Shown piece by piece: positions 13,677 to 40,395 of a stretch of 64,000 nt of DNA (position 1 is the stretch's first letter; each line of letters opens with the position of its first letter). The position numbers were made by a program, and so were the translations under genes. Source of the stretch: Apus apus (Eukaryota > Chordata > Aves > Apodiformes > Apodidae); contig NC_067305.1 of NCBI RefSeq assembly GCF_020740795.1, positions 930,001-994,000 of the forward strand, in the 5' to 3' direction. The notes beneath the pieces were generated by a model. The model saw only the letters and a list, made by a program, of their open reading frames with translations. It did not search any database and was not told the origin of the DNA.

Positions 13677-15561
13677 TGTTTCCACTTAAAGGCTGCCAGT
13701 GGTGTTAATTAGCTCACCACACACGGACAACCCAAGTTTTACAGCTGCTATTTACTGTCCCTGGCATCCACATTAAGTTCACACTTGGCTGCTTCCTGTG
13801 CCACCTGGTTCACTCCTGGCAAAGTCAAGACTTCCTGACTGATGAGGCTGCCTGTAACACCCCACAGAGTGTGTGTGTGGGTAGTTAGACCTTGTGTCCT
13901 CAACTGGAGTTCTTAAATTCACTGTTACAGTGCACACCACCAGGGGATCTTCCAGTTCCTTTCTCTTCAAGCCTCTGCTTCCGAAGCAAGACATACCAAC
14001 AGAGTTTCAAATGCACCTGAGAAACCAGCACTCTTCTAGTCCTCCAAACACCCTTCCCTGCAGCTGCCTCCATATCCCTTTGGAGGTGCAAAAAAGTATT
14101 CAAACACTTAAGCCTTGGAAAGACAAGGCTAAGACATCCAGCTGCTAAAAGTATTATTCTGTGCACGTGCCACGTTGGCAGCTGAGCAGGGTCATATGTC
14201 CCCACAACCAGGATGGACAAAGGGGACTGGTCATGACCATCAAAGCTAACCAACCTCAACAGCATCACTCACATTCTTGACAAGAACCTGAAAAAAGGTT
14301 GAGAAAGCACTAGAAACTGTATTGGAAGGGAAAGAGACAGAGAGAAATGCTTGATGGAAGGAGAAAGGAGCAAAAGAATGAGAGTCCCAAAGAAAACGAG
14401 GGCTGGTAGGAGGGAGGGTTGAGAGGGGGATACAAACAGTCCCTGAAGCACGAGCAAATAAACGACACATCAGGGCAGGGAAGCCCTGTCTCTGGACACT
14501 GCAGAGATGATGCACTGAATACAAACAAGCTTGATTAAAAGCCAGAGCTGGTCTGACTAACCCTAGCATGTCCACTCAGTCACCATCAACACTGACTCTA
14601 CAGACACTCCTCCTGTCACCTTCCCCACGGCTTCCTCTACCGGGACAAATCACCCCATGGCCTGGACTCTCCTCAGAGCACTAGCAAGGTATAGCACAGA
14701 TGTGTCACTCCATGTTTAGGTGACAACCACTTCTGTGGGTACTGACAGCACAGGCAGTTGCACAGATAAGCAAGAAGTCTCAGTCAAAGGCCACTGTGTG
14801 GCTCTTCAGTTTATAATCTTGGTCTCCCCAGTCACACAGAGAACATGCTCATACGATAAGAGCAAATATTTGAGACTTGAGAGAAAAGCACCTCCAGTGT
14901 CACAATCAGAGGCTCATCCCTCAGAAAACCCCACAAATGAGCAGTTTTGGTGTCTGTTCCTACCAGTTGTCTCAAGAAAACCAGTTTAGAGTGACAGGTC
15001 CCAGTTTAAGAAAAACCACTCACAAACTCCAAGCTCATGCCCCAGGGCAGGGCAGCTGCTGCTCCAACACACCAGTGTGACAAGCTCTCCAGTCTGGCTG
15101 TCACACTGAACTCTTCCTCTTGGGAGACCCCTGTAACAAGCTCTAGGTACAGGGCAGTGCACTCCCTGCCGGGCCCCGCAGCGCCCAGGAGGCTCAGAAC
15201 GTGCCCCAGAAACACGAGCCAGCGGCGCTGCGAGAGAGGAGAAAACAGCCGAGGCAGCGCACCTGCCGACGGACCTTATCCCTGGGGAGGTGAAGGCCGA
15301 TGAGCAGGTAAAAAATCGCTGCTCCAAAGCTCCAGGGCCTACATTTTCCTCCCAGGTGATGTTTCCACCCGCCCCCCCGGGGTTTCCAGGCCGGGGTCAG
15401 CCCGTCCCCGCGGGGCCGCAGCCTCAGGGCTCGGGCCGCCGCGGGGGAGGCCGCGCAGGGGCCGCACGGCTCCCGGGCCGGTGCAGCTGCTCCCGCGGGA
15501 GAGGCCGCTCCCGGGGAGGCGGCTGCGGAGAGCGCGGCCAGCCCGGCCCGGCCCGGCCAGC

Positions 15562-15608
15562 GGGGCGCTGCCACACACCGGGGCGCTGCCACACACCGGG
15601 GCGCTGCC
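15562..15608. repeat. 18-bp GC-rich tandem repeat
   Basis: The unit GGGGCGCTGCCACACACC is repeated at 15562-15579 and 15580-15597, with a partial third copy from 15598. It lies within the MARCHF2 CpG island, downstream of the proposed start. Confidence 0.9.
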
Positions 15609-15916
15609 GGGCCCCGCGGCGGGGACAGCCCCCCGGACAGACCGGGACACCGGGAGGGCTGCCAGGGCCCTGCAGTCCCCACCCCCTGGGCGGCCGCACC
15701 GCCTCGGCCCGCAGCTTCCGCAGCACCGCAGCGGAGCGCAGCCCGGCCCGGCACGCCCGGCAGCGGGGCCGGTCCCGGTGCGCTCCGAGCCCGCGGTGCC
15801 CGCCCCTCCCCCCCCCGGTACCTTCGGTCCCGGCGCCCGCGGCCCCTCAGCGCGGCGCGCGCCGCCCCATCGCCGGCTCCTGCGGCCGCCGGGCTCCGCC
15901 CACCCGCCGGCGACCG

Positions 15917-15921
15917 CCAAT
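15917..15921. promoter_or_regulatory. CCAAT box (NF-Y) in MARCHF2 promoter
   Basis: CCAAT on the plus strand, about 20 bp from the CRE. NF-Y binds in either orientation, and clustered CCAAT boxes are typical of TATA-less CpG-island promoters. Confidence 0.55.
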
Positions 15922-15938
15922 CCCCGCGCCCCGCTCTG

Positions 15939-15946
15939 TGACGTCA
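15939..15946. promoter_or_regulatory. Palindromic CRE (CREB/ATF site)
   Basis: A perfect full-length TGACGTCA sits between two CCAAT boxes in the CpG island. This spacing with CCAAT boxes and GC boxes is common in constitutive promoters bound by CREB/ATF. No binding data are available here. Confidence 0.65.
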
Positions 15947-15958
15947 GCGACGCTCTGC

Positions 15959-15963
15959 CCAAT
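15959..15963. promoter_or_regulatory. CCAAT box (NF-Y) in MARCHF2 promoter
   Basis: CCAATGG, thirteen bases past the end of the CRE. It is the second of three CCAAT boxes spread over about 110 bp. Confidence 0.55.
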
Positions 15964-16020
15964 GGAGCGCGCTGGACCCGGCCGGCGTCGCAACGCGCCC
16001 ACGCTGGCAACGGCCGCCGG

Positions 16021-16025
16021 CCAAT
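16021..16025. promoter_or_regulatory. CCAAT box (NF-Y) in MARCHF2 promoter
   Basis: CCAATGGCG, the third CCAAT box of the cluster and the one furthest upstream of MARCHF2. Confidence 0.5.
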
Positions 16026-16117
16026 GGCGCCTCGGCAGGAGGCCCCGCCCCCCGCCGGGCCCCGCCCCCCGCCTGCCCCCGGGACCCCGGGGGAGCGGCC
16101 CGGAGGCCCCGGCGCTG

Positions 16118-16136
16118 CCCCCCCCCCCCCCCCCCC
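16118..16136. repeat. C19 homopolymer run
   Basis: Nineteen consecutive C on the plus strand (G on the MARCHF2 sense strand), just upstream of the CCAAT cluster. Runs like this are length-unstable and prone to sequencing error, so the exact count is uncertain. Confidence 0.85.
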
Positions 16137-16349
16137 GCAGCCCCGGGAGCACCTCGGCCCCCCCTTCGCTCCCGCAGCGCCGGGCGGCCTCACCCCCCCG
16201 GAGCAGAGCGGAGCCCCCGGCCCTGGCTCCTCCGTCCCTCCGCGGGGCACCGCGTGCCGGGCTCCCCGCAGCAGCGCCCGCACAGCCCGGGTCACCGGGA
16301 GCGCCCCGGAGCCTCGGGCGAGAGCTGAGGCGATGGGAAGAGCCCCTCG

Positions 16350-19300
16350 AGCAGCTCTGGGGGTCACGCACCCCCGGCCACAAACGCTGTTCGCACCTGA
16401 TCCTGCCGTTGGGTTTGGAACAGAACTTGACGCACACGGGCTGATTGGGCAGTCTTTATATCCACAGTACAGCAGGAACCATGCACAAAAATCAAGAGAT
16501 GTGTATATTTACAAAGTGAATTGCACTTAACACAGGAACTAGGAGTAAAAGTAACGGAAAGGAACCTCTCTTCTGGGTTGCATAAAGGTCCAGTGCTATT
16601 TATAGCCTACACAGCCTGATAGACCCTACTGTGCATTACCTGAAAGGCTTGAAGTAAGAACTACTGTTACTTCTCAAAACATTGCAGCCCTGGAGATACT
16701 CATTCCATGGAAACTTTCCATTAATCACCATTTAAACTGTAGTATCTATTAAGACACTATTAAATACTCTGCAAGTTGAGAGAATCCAACCTCAGCCCTG
16801 ACTTGCTGTATTTTACTTGAAGAACAGGGAGTCTTCACCTCTTACTGCCTGATTTTTCATTTCTTATTTGAAATTCAGCCCCCCACTTTTAATACTGTTT
16901 TTCCTAGGGAGTTTTGTTTTGTTTCTATGTTTGTTTCTTGTTGTTTGTGGTTTTTTTAATGAAGGAAAAAGGCCTCCCTAAGTGACTGAGTCACTTCATT
17001 AGGATTTTTTCTTTTTCTTCTACAGAGTCCAAAACCTCTAAGCAATTTCTTCCTTCATGCTTGGAGGGGAAACAATCACCAAGCACAGGTAAGACACAAC
17101 CATTAACAGCTCATGAACAGATTACATCCACAACTCTGGAACAGCAGAGCATGCAGGAATCAGAGCATTGGGAAGCAAAAATACCTACTGTACATTTTTC
17201 CAAGCAGCTCAAATAAAAGGCACAGTCCAACCCTTACCAGCTGAAGGAGCTCTCCCTGTTTGCACAAGCATACCCAGCTACCAGCCCCACACTGTGGGGT
17301 GATTACAAGTGATCTAACAGAACAGCACTCAGATGGGGGGGGTCTCCAGGCTGCAGCATCTTTCTACTGCTTCTAACCTGCTAGAAGTGCTGAGAAGCAG
17401 CCACAGGGGGGAGAAGCCATTAGTGCCTTCTCCTTCTACCAAACTGTGATGGTCTCAGCAGCACACCCAAAAATCCCTTTAAAGTAGCAAACAAGTCACT
17501 CATCAACTGGGTTTTTACATGTATGCAAGTACAGAGTTTAAAACTTCCCTATGAACCAAACATTCCTGTCCTCTGCAGGTTATAAACAAACTCTTGCTGA
17601 AGATTCCAGACTTTAACTCACCTAGTCCACAAGCATCTGACTCAACAGGAAGGAAAAGAAGTTAGATTGAGGTGGTCTACCCAATTAATTTGTTTACTCA
17701 CCAACATATCACTTTTATGTGTGAATTTTAGCTTTTAGTCTCCCCATAATTAACAGGGTAGTAAGCAGAAGAGACTCCTGTCTAATTCTCCACTGGAGGA
17801 CCTGTTCTAAATATCAGCAGGAGCCTTCAGCTGAGGTGAATGTTACTGACACTGGGTGGTAAGCACCAAGTGCTTTTTAGTGTTATTTTTCATTAGTTAA
17901 ATGAAAGTCATGCTAAACACCCAAATAAAGCAAGTATAGCATGTTCCTCCTTTCACAGGCAGAGTTCCTGTCACCAGGAGTTTCACGTAAGTCAAATTCT
18001 GCCCTCAAACCTCTTATGGCAGATGAAAAAGAGCTGGAACTTTTTCTTTTTCCTAACAGGAATACTGAGAGACAGAGCCAGTGAAGCTGCAGTATGAAGC
18101 AGTCCAGGTGACACTGAACTGTAACTTCCATGTCAGGAAGCCTGGTTAAGGAGCCTGGCTTGTTGGAGAGCTCTGAGTGTTAAGCAGCTCTTCAACAGTT
18201 CCAGCTTCCTCAGGATTCCTCCAGGTCTTCCCTCTGCAATTTCCACAGCCATCACCAACAGTGGGTTGTAGCTGTAGTTTCTGGAGTGCACAGAGCTCTC
18301 AGCAGGACACCAGGGTACTGTCTGTACATGTGGAGGTGGTTTTACCAGGCAGAACTGGTCCACTGTCCCTCTTCTAGTGGCAGTCATGGCCCTGTGGTTA
18401 GTCCAGGCAGAACCCTCAAGCCCACAGGAGGCTGCATTCCAAGTGCCTGAAGAGCAGCACAGCAACCTGGGACAGAAACAATCCTTGGTCTTATGAGCTG
18501 TGACCACAGCAAGGAAAGCCACCATGTAACTTACAGTGCTCACACAACTGTGTGCACACATGCTTCCCACCACTTGGATGTACCAACCAGCCCTGCAGCA
18601 GGAGTGGCTTTTCCACGTCACACAACAGGCCTCAAAATCATCCCAGCCCCCTGGCATGAGCAGTACAGGTCCAAGATCCACCTGCTCTGAGGGGTCTTTG
18701 GTCTACATGCAATGAAGTTGTAACAAGGTCTCTTCAATACCCACATCATTTAACAGCACTTAAGACATTAACCTTTTGTTGGGACTCTTAGGCAAAGTTT
18801 AGAGCCTTCAACAATTTTAAAGGCCAAAGAAAGTATCTTTTAAGAGATAAGGAAGTGACTAAACTGCTTCTCAGCTTCTTGCACCAGGCCAGACTGATTC
18901 TAAAAACTTCATGTTAAGAACAGGATTTGCAGAGTAAACACGTTAGTATATCACCCTGAACTGGTAAGTCTTAACAGCATGACTCCTCAGTTAAAAAATT
19001 AAGGAGCCCAGCTCTAGTAGTGTCCACCAGTTTGTGAATGAGATATTTTCAGTATCTCAGCAATTCCCATTCTCTCTGATGGTGTGTCCATCTGCCAGCC
19101 TTCCAAACACTGACTGCACATCACATTTTGGTCTAGAACCACCAAAAAGATGTCTCTAGTTCCCACCGGCTGCACCTTCTCTCAAAAGGATGCTATATTA
19201 AAGTAAACACCAAATGCTGGGAGTGCTTCCTGAACTGGGACACAGCACTGTGATGCCTAAAGAGGAATTCATACCCTCATTCAATGGAATTAGGCTGCAA

Positions 19301-19470
19301 GCATGCACCCCTTCACCTTGAGTGTGTCCTCTACACAAAAGTGAGAAGTGGAAGTTCTAGGCACCATGTGCACCCTTTACTGTCAACTATAGCCCTCTAG
19401 GTGGATACAGTACAAAATTAAAGGCATTGGTCTGGAAATCTGAAAAGAAAAGCCATCAGAGTTAACCGCC
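16350..19470. other. Intergenic region between RAB11B 3' end and MARCHF2 promoter
   Basis: This AT-rich stretch has no exon I can support and no CR1. It contains an AP-1-like palindrome at 16980-16996. A minus-strand ORF of 182 codons at 18133-18681 resembles no family I know and looks like chance. An unannotated RNA cannot be excluded. Confidence 0.5.
16980..16996. promoter_or_regulatory. 17-bp palindrome with AP-1/MARE-like core
   Basis: AAGTGACTGAGTCACTT is fully self-complementary except for its central base. It contains TGAGTCA on one strand and TGACTCA on the other, the AP-1 consensus. It lies about 1 kb upstream of the MARCHF2 start cluster. Function is inferred from the motif alone. 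Confidence 0.45.
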
Positions 19471-19476
19471 CTTAAT

Positions 19477-19482
19477 TTTATT
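19477..19482 (-). terminator. RAB11B: Candidate RAB11B polyadenylation signal
   Basis: AATAAA on the minus strand, about 1.64 kb past the RAB11B stop codon. It is the first canonical hexamer I saw downstream. A variant ATTAAA at 20680-20685 would give a 3'UTR of about 0.45 kb instead. RNA evidence is needed to choose between them. Confidence 0.35.
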
Positions 19483-21122
19483 ACACAACCAGAGAGAACA
19501 GTTGAGACTGGAATGTCAGACTTTCCCTTCAAGCACAATTCACAGTTTCATATTTGCTTTGTATCAGAAAAAATCGACTCACTAAGAGGCAGGTAGGATT
19601 CATCAAGTGAGGTACAGTCTCAGAATACAGAGCAAAAATTCCCTGCGAATTGCTTCACTAGTTCCAGAGAGCAGCAGATGGGCTCCAACTCTTCCTTTAG
19701 ACAGTTTCACCAGTACTTGCCTCATCATAACACTTAGCATATACTGGAGGGGATGCAAGTGTGTAAGAGCTAGTGAATGATGAGAAGCCATCACAGAAGA
19801 TTTTCACAAGCTAGCAAGAGACAGACCACACAAGGTTGTGATAACATTCTTCCCATCCAGCAAACCAAAATATTATAGTAGTTAGCCCTGCTGATGACAA
19901 GTCTGTTACATCAGGTGAAGTACAATCATTTCAGAATTACAGTCTGCAGTTCAGCAGAACAGAAGAGGAAAACAACAGGTTAGTAGTTAAGTGAAATCTT
20001 AATATGCCTTTTAGTAGAGGTCAAGGAGAGTATGCCCAAGGTCAATAGTGAAAGAGAACGAAGAGTAAGTTCAAGATGCTATGGTTCTGCAGAAGTTTTA
20101 CAAAACGTATAAAGTGGTGTGTTTCTCTACAACAACCAAAACCCCTACAAGTGCAGGTATATACATGACATGAAAATATTGCTTCACTCACTCAAACAGG
20201 GGTAGGAGAGATCTAGAGAAAAAGCAGCATGCAAAACAAAAAAAAAGTCCTGGAACTACAGAAGATCCTGCTTTCATACACTGATCTACACTACAGAATA
20301 AGCCTACTTGTACAGGTTGCAAAAGGTCTCTGAAATCAATATGCTGGCACTTAATGTACAATAATGTTAACTGATTAACATAAGCCATGAATAAATATTA
20401 AGCCACTTCATAAAGCCTGCACAAGCAGCACAGGCATTCATGGTGGCAGAGAAAGCAAAGCAGACATACTTCATTGTTCCCAAATAAAACAAGAATAGAG
20501 AATGATTTCCCAAGCAGGAAACAGTAAACTACACAGCCAGACTAACTGTATTAGGGGTAGTTACACAATAAGTAATGTTATTTTCAACAGCTTTCTTATG
20601 TGTGTGCAGCCACTAAAAACCTCACTGTGAGACTTGATCAGGATAGAAAAAAGAGCATTTGGTAGGATAGCTATTTTCTTTTAATTTCTCCCCCATGTTT
20701 ACAGAAACACAAGAAAAAAAAATCTGACTAAGGGAAGAAAAAACCTTGTCACCTAAATGTAGTTATTTCAACTGCTATAGTCAAGTCCCCATGGTTTCTC
20801 TCCCAGAAAAAACAAACCAACAAAAAACCCAAACTGTGTGAGGAGAGCGTTTCATGGGATAATATCCAGCAGCAGATATTCCAATAAAAAGATGTCTATC
20901 AGATCAGTGCCTACATTTCAAGCCCAAAAGTCACCACATTGAAGGGGATTTCAGGGGCAAGGGAATGTTAACCCTACAATTAAAGCTCTAAGGTGAAAGG
21001 GGGGACTTGGAAATGGGGTAAAGGAGGGAAGAGGGAGTCACTGAATCACAGGAGATAAGAAGTGCACACAAGTTTCTAAATGAAGCACAGACGAAGTGAA
21101 GGGCACGAGAGTCATCTACGGG
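19483..21122 (-). other. RAB11B: Probable RAB11B 3'UTR
   Basis: AT-rich, CR1-free sequence directly after the RAB11B stop codon. The extent depends on which poly(A) signal is used (ATTAAA at 20680 or AATAAA at 19477). No coding potential was seen. Confidence 0.45.
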
Positions 21123-37235
<16,113 letters not shown>

Positions 37236-37308
37236 GGCGATGGCGGCGCCGACCCCCTGGCTGCCCGGCACCCACCGCGGCCCAGCCGAGGGGCCGCTCC
37301 CGCCGCCG

Positions 37309-37417
37309 CCAATCAGCGGCCGCCAGAGCCCGCAGGAGGCGGGCGGTGCGCCGGACCCATCAGCGACGCCCAATGAGCGGCGGGCTCGGCTCTGATTGAC
37401 GGGAACCGCTGTCCAAT
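37309..37417. promoter_or_regulatory. Three CCAAT boxes upstream of RAB11B
   Basis: CCAATCA at 37309, CCAATGA at 37370 and CCAATGG at 37413, spaced 61 and 43 bp apart. They lie 75 to 180 bp upstream of the ATG, a typical NF-Y arrangement. The MARCHF2 promoter has a similar triple set. Confidence 0.6.
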
Positions 37418-37497
37418 GGAGAGAGGAAGCTGGGGAGGGGCGGTGCTGGGGGGCTGAGCCCGGACCGTGACAGACGGGGCGGTGCCGAGCCCCGGGG

Positions 37498-37560
37498 TGG
37501 GCGGGGCGTGGGGGGGGGGGGTGGGCGGGGGGGGGCGGGGCGTGGGGCGGTGGGCGGGGC
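37498..37560 (+). repeat. G-run cluster upstream of RAB11B
   Basis: Several runs of 4 to 11 G on the plus strand, including G11 and G9. They could form G-quadruplexes. They lie about 270-320 bp upstream of the start codon. Homopolymer lengths may be unreliable. Confidence 0.8.
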
Positions 37561-37582
37561 TTGCTGTGCCAAGGTGGGGATG

Positions 37583-37733
37583 TCCCGTGTCCCGGTCTCC
37601 CGTGTCCCGTGTCCCGGTGTCCCGGTCTCCCAGTCTCCCGTGTCCCGGTCTCCCGTGTCCCGATGTCCCGTTTCCCGTGTCCCGTGTCCCATGTCCCGTG
37701 TCCCGTGTCCCGTGTCCCGTGTCCCGTGTCTCG
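37583..37733. repeat. TCCCGTG 7-bp minisatellite
   Basis: About 150 bp of degenerate 7-mer repeats of TCCCGTG with variants such as TCCCGGTC and TCCCATG. Perfect tandem copies occur near 37690-37725. It lies about 350-500 bp upstream of the RAB11B start codon. Confidence 0.93.
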
Positions 37734-38065
37734 GCCCAGGGGTGGGCGCAGGAGCCGGAGGGGCAGGGGCCCCGGGGCTGCCCCCTGAGCCCCCCAGGTC
37801 ACACCTTCACTTCCTCGCCCGTGGTCTTGGCTTTTCTCCGCAGCTTGGGCCGGATCCTGCCCTGCTCATCACGAGGGTCTCACCTTCCTGCACTAAAAAC
37901 TTGCTGAAAAAACCTGCTCTGGCAAAAAAAAATCCCCCCAGGGAGACACGACAGTTTCCTTGTTTTTTTTTTTCCCTGACCCGGCTCGAGGCTCGAGGCG
38001 ATTTCCCGAGCGCGCCCGTGATAACAGCGAGGGCCGCTTCACCGCCCGGGGCTGCAGCGGCACCA

Positions 38066-38095
38066 GTGGGACCAGTGGGACCAGTGGGACCAGGG
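38066..38095. repeat. 9-10 bp tandem repeat (CAGTGGGAC)
   Basis: Three to four copies of the CAGTGGGAC unit directly abut the start of the following CR1 fragment. Confidence 0.85.
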
Positions 38096-38615
38096 ATCGT
38101 GCTGTGCTGGGCACTGGTGAGGCTGCACCCTGCCTCCTGGGGTCAGGTCTGGGCCCCTCAGCACAAGGAGGACACGGAGGGGCTGGAGCGTGTCCAGGGA
38201 AGGGCAACAGGGCTGAGGAAGGGGCTGGAGCACAAGTGTGAGCAGGAGCAGCTGAGGGAGCTGGGGGTTCAGCCTGGAGACAAGGAGGGGAGGGGAGACC
38301 TGCTGGCTCTGCAGCTGCCTGAGAGGAGGCTGGAGCAAGAGGGGGCTGTTGGCCTCTTCTAAGTAAGTAACAATAGGACTAGAGGAAATGGCCTCAGGTT
38401 GCACCAGAGGAGGTTCAGACTAGATACCACGAGGAATTTCTTTGCACAAGTGCTCAGGCACTGGAACAGGCCCAGGGACGTGGTGGAGTCACTATCCCTG
38501 TATGGATGCAAGAAACGTGTAGCTGTGACACTTCAGGACATGCTCTAGTGGGCATGGTGGTTTTTTCTGGGTTGATCTTAGAGGTCTTTTCCAACCATGA
38601 TCATTCTGTGATTTT
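38096..38615 (+). mobile_element. CR1 LINE 3' fragment, plus orientation
   Basis: Sense CR1 beginning near GTGCTGTGCTGGGCACTGG. It passes through AGCTGAGGGAGCTGGGGG and the ARG-rich stretch to the tail ATTCTGTGATTTTG. It is 5'-truncated and antisense to RAB11B and ANGPTL4. It is close in sequence to the inverted copy at 38.97-39.80 kb. Confidence 0.95.
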
Positions 38616-38967
38616 GTTGGCTCCAAGCTGGAAGCCCTTCCCCTTCCCAATGTCCATTCATCCTGCCAGTACCGCACAAGCTGCCAGGCTTGCCTCAGAG
38701 GAGCTGCTGAGAGGCCCAGGGATGTCCCCAGGCTCTGGTGACCTCCCTTCCAGCTGTGGCCCCACACAACATGTACACCCCAGCCTCATGTCCACTGGTT
38801 TAATGTGTTTGATTTGTAGTTGCAACAAACCCGCCCAGGGAAGAGGCCGAGTCCCTCCCTCTCCTGTGATGTGCAGGGAAACGCGTTCTGCACATTAAGC
38901 AGATTTCTTGTCTTCCCGGGCTGCGTTCGTGGCAACTCATCTGCCCTGCCTTCCCTGGAGGAGTCTG

Positions 38968-39800
38968 TAGAATCACAGAATCATTTTGGTTGGGAAAGAC
39001 CTTTAAGATCATCAAGTCCAACTGTTACCCCAGCCCTGCCAAGGCCACCACTGCCCCATGTCCCTCAGCACCACATCTACAGGGCTTTGAAACCCCTCCA
39101 GTGACTCCAGCCCTGCCCTGGGCAGCCTGTGCAGGCCCTGACAGCCCTTTCCAGGAAGAAATTGTTCCCAAGATCCAATCTCAACCTCCCCTGGCACAAC
39201 TTGAGGCCATTTCCTCTTGTCCCATCACTTGTTCCTGGGGAGCAGAGCCCGACCCCCCTTGCTCCAGCCTCCTCTCAGGCAGCTGCAGAGCCAGCAGGTC
39301 TCCCCTCACCTCCTTGTCTCCAGGCTGAACCCCCAGCTCCCTCAGCTGGTCCTGCTCACACTTGTGCTCCAGCCCCTTCCCCAGCTCCACTGCCCTTCTC
39401 TGGACACTCTCCAGCCCCTCCGTGTCCTTCTTGTGCTGAGGAGCCCAGAACTGACCCCAGGATTCCAGGTCTGGCCCCACCAGTGCTGAACACAGGGGGA
39501 CAATCCCTGCCCTGCTCCTGCTGGCCACACCAGTGCTGGTACAAGCCAGGATGCTGGTGGCCTCCTTGGCCACCTGGGCACACTCTGGTTCATATTCAGC
39601 TGCTGTGACCAACACCCCCGGGTCCTTTTCCACAGGCACTTTCCAGCCCCTCTTCCCCAAGGCTGGAGCAGTGTCTGGGGTTGTGGTGACCCAAGGGCAG
39701 GACCTGGCACTTGGCCTTGTTGAACCTCATACAATTGTCCTGGACCCATCCATCCAACCTGCCCATGAGCCTCAGCAGAACCTTCCTACCCTCAGGAAGA
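38968..39800 (-). mobile_element. CR1 LINE 3' fragment, minus orientation
   Basis: Begins AATCACAGAATCATTTTGG (reverse tail) and extends through the usual blocks to the more 5' region with TTGAACCTCATACAATTG near 39.73 kb. It is the longest CR1 copy in the window. It pairs as an inverted repeat with the copy at 38.10 kb. Confidence 0.95.
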
Positions 39801-40297
39801 TGAACACTCCCATCTGATAAAGGATTAGTGACTCTCCAGTAACACACAGGAGCAAGGCTGAGACAGCAAGGAAGACAAAAGATGGCTTTGGACTTAATAC
39901 TGTGGAGCTTGGGAGATGCTCAAGGCATGAGTGGGGATGAGGAGGAGGGAGATGGTGGCTCAGACCCTCAGGGCCGTGTGGCACTGAGCTGCCCTCAACA
40001 CCCCAGACACCTGAACAGCCTGGGCCTGCTGGGACATGGTTTCTAAGGGGTCCCATTTCCCAAATAGAAGGGCTAATACATGAGTGGGAGCATGTGAGAA
40101 GGCAGCTCCCAGACCAACAGCTCCCTGTCCATGGGACATCCTGCTCCATGGAAATCATTCTTTTGATGCACCAAGCTCTGAAAATGGGGTGAGAAACAGA
40201 GCCTGCTGCAAACACATTGTGACTCCACTGCTGGGCTGGGAAACCACATCTGGGCATCTCCCCAGTGCATCCAGGCACTGGAAGGGGCTTGGAAGGA

Positions 40298-40395
40298 AAT
40301 CATAGAATCATAGAATGTCTGGGTTGGAAGGGACCTCTAAAGGTTGTCTAGTCCAACACTCCTCTGGGTGTCTGAGCACCTCGAGGAGCCACCCC
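40298..40395 (-). mobile_element. CR1 LINE 3' tail fragment, minus orientation
   Basis: Two ATAGAATC tail units followed by GGGTTGGAAGGGACCTCTAA and the TAGTCCAAC block; the match fades after about 100 bp. It is a short remnant. Confidence 0.9.

Larger units (their letters stand above)
3638..15821 (-). other. MARCHF2: MARCHF2 intron 1 (about 12.2 kb)
   Basis: This is the region between the predicted exon 2 acceptor and the donor in the CpG island. It is AT-richer than its flanks and contains no exon I can support on either strand. It holds a CR1 fragment at about 10.67-11.29 kb and A/T-rich simple tracts near 4140-4165, 4905-4975 and 13600-13676. The ORFs here are short and resemble no known family. 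Confidence 0.6.
15150..16350 (-). promoter_or_regulatory. MARCHF2: CpG-island promoter of MARCHF2 with non-coding exon 1
   Basis: A dense CpG island of about 1.2 kb lies 12 kb upstream of the first MARCHF2 coding exon, in an otherwise AT-rich area. A minus-strand donor AAG|GTACCG at 15822|15821 could close the non-coding exon 1. Three CCAAT boxes and a CRE cluster at 15917-16025, just upstream of that donor, so transcription probably starts near 15.83-15.95 kb. The island is wide and could also fire on the plus strand, but no plus-strand gene was found. The long ORFs through it on both strands are by-products of high GC. Confidence 0.75.

Noticed and set aside
15290-16444. Long open frames on both strands across the MARCHF2 CpG island (for example 384 and 342 codons)
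   Set aside because: Composition is almost pure Pro, Gly, Ala and Arg, with overlapping frames on both strands and no family similarity. They follow from high GC and few stop codons.
18133-18681. 182-codon minus ORF between RAB11B and MARCHF2
   Set aside because: No recognisable motif and no splice evidence; the next ORF on this strand is in another frame. It could be part of a non-coding RNA, but nothing supports this.
18133-18681. Second copy or pseudogene of a nearby gene
   Set aside because: No similarity to RAB11B, MARCHF2 or ANGPTL4 was visible in this ORF.
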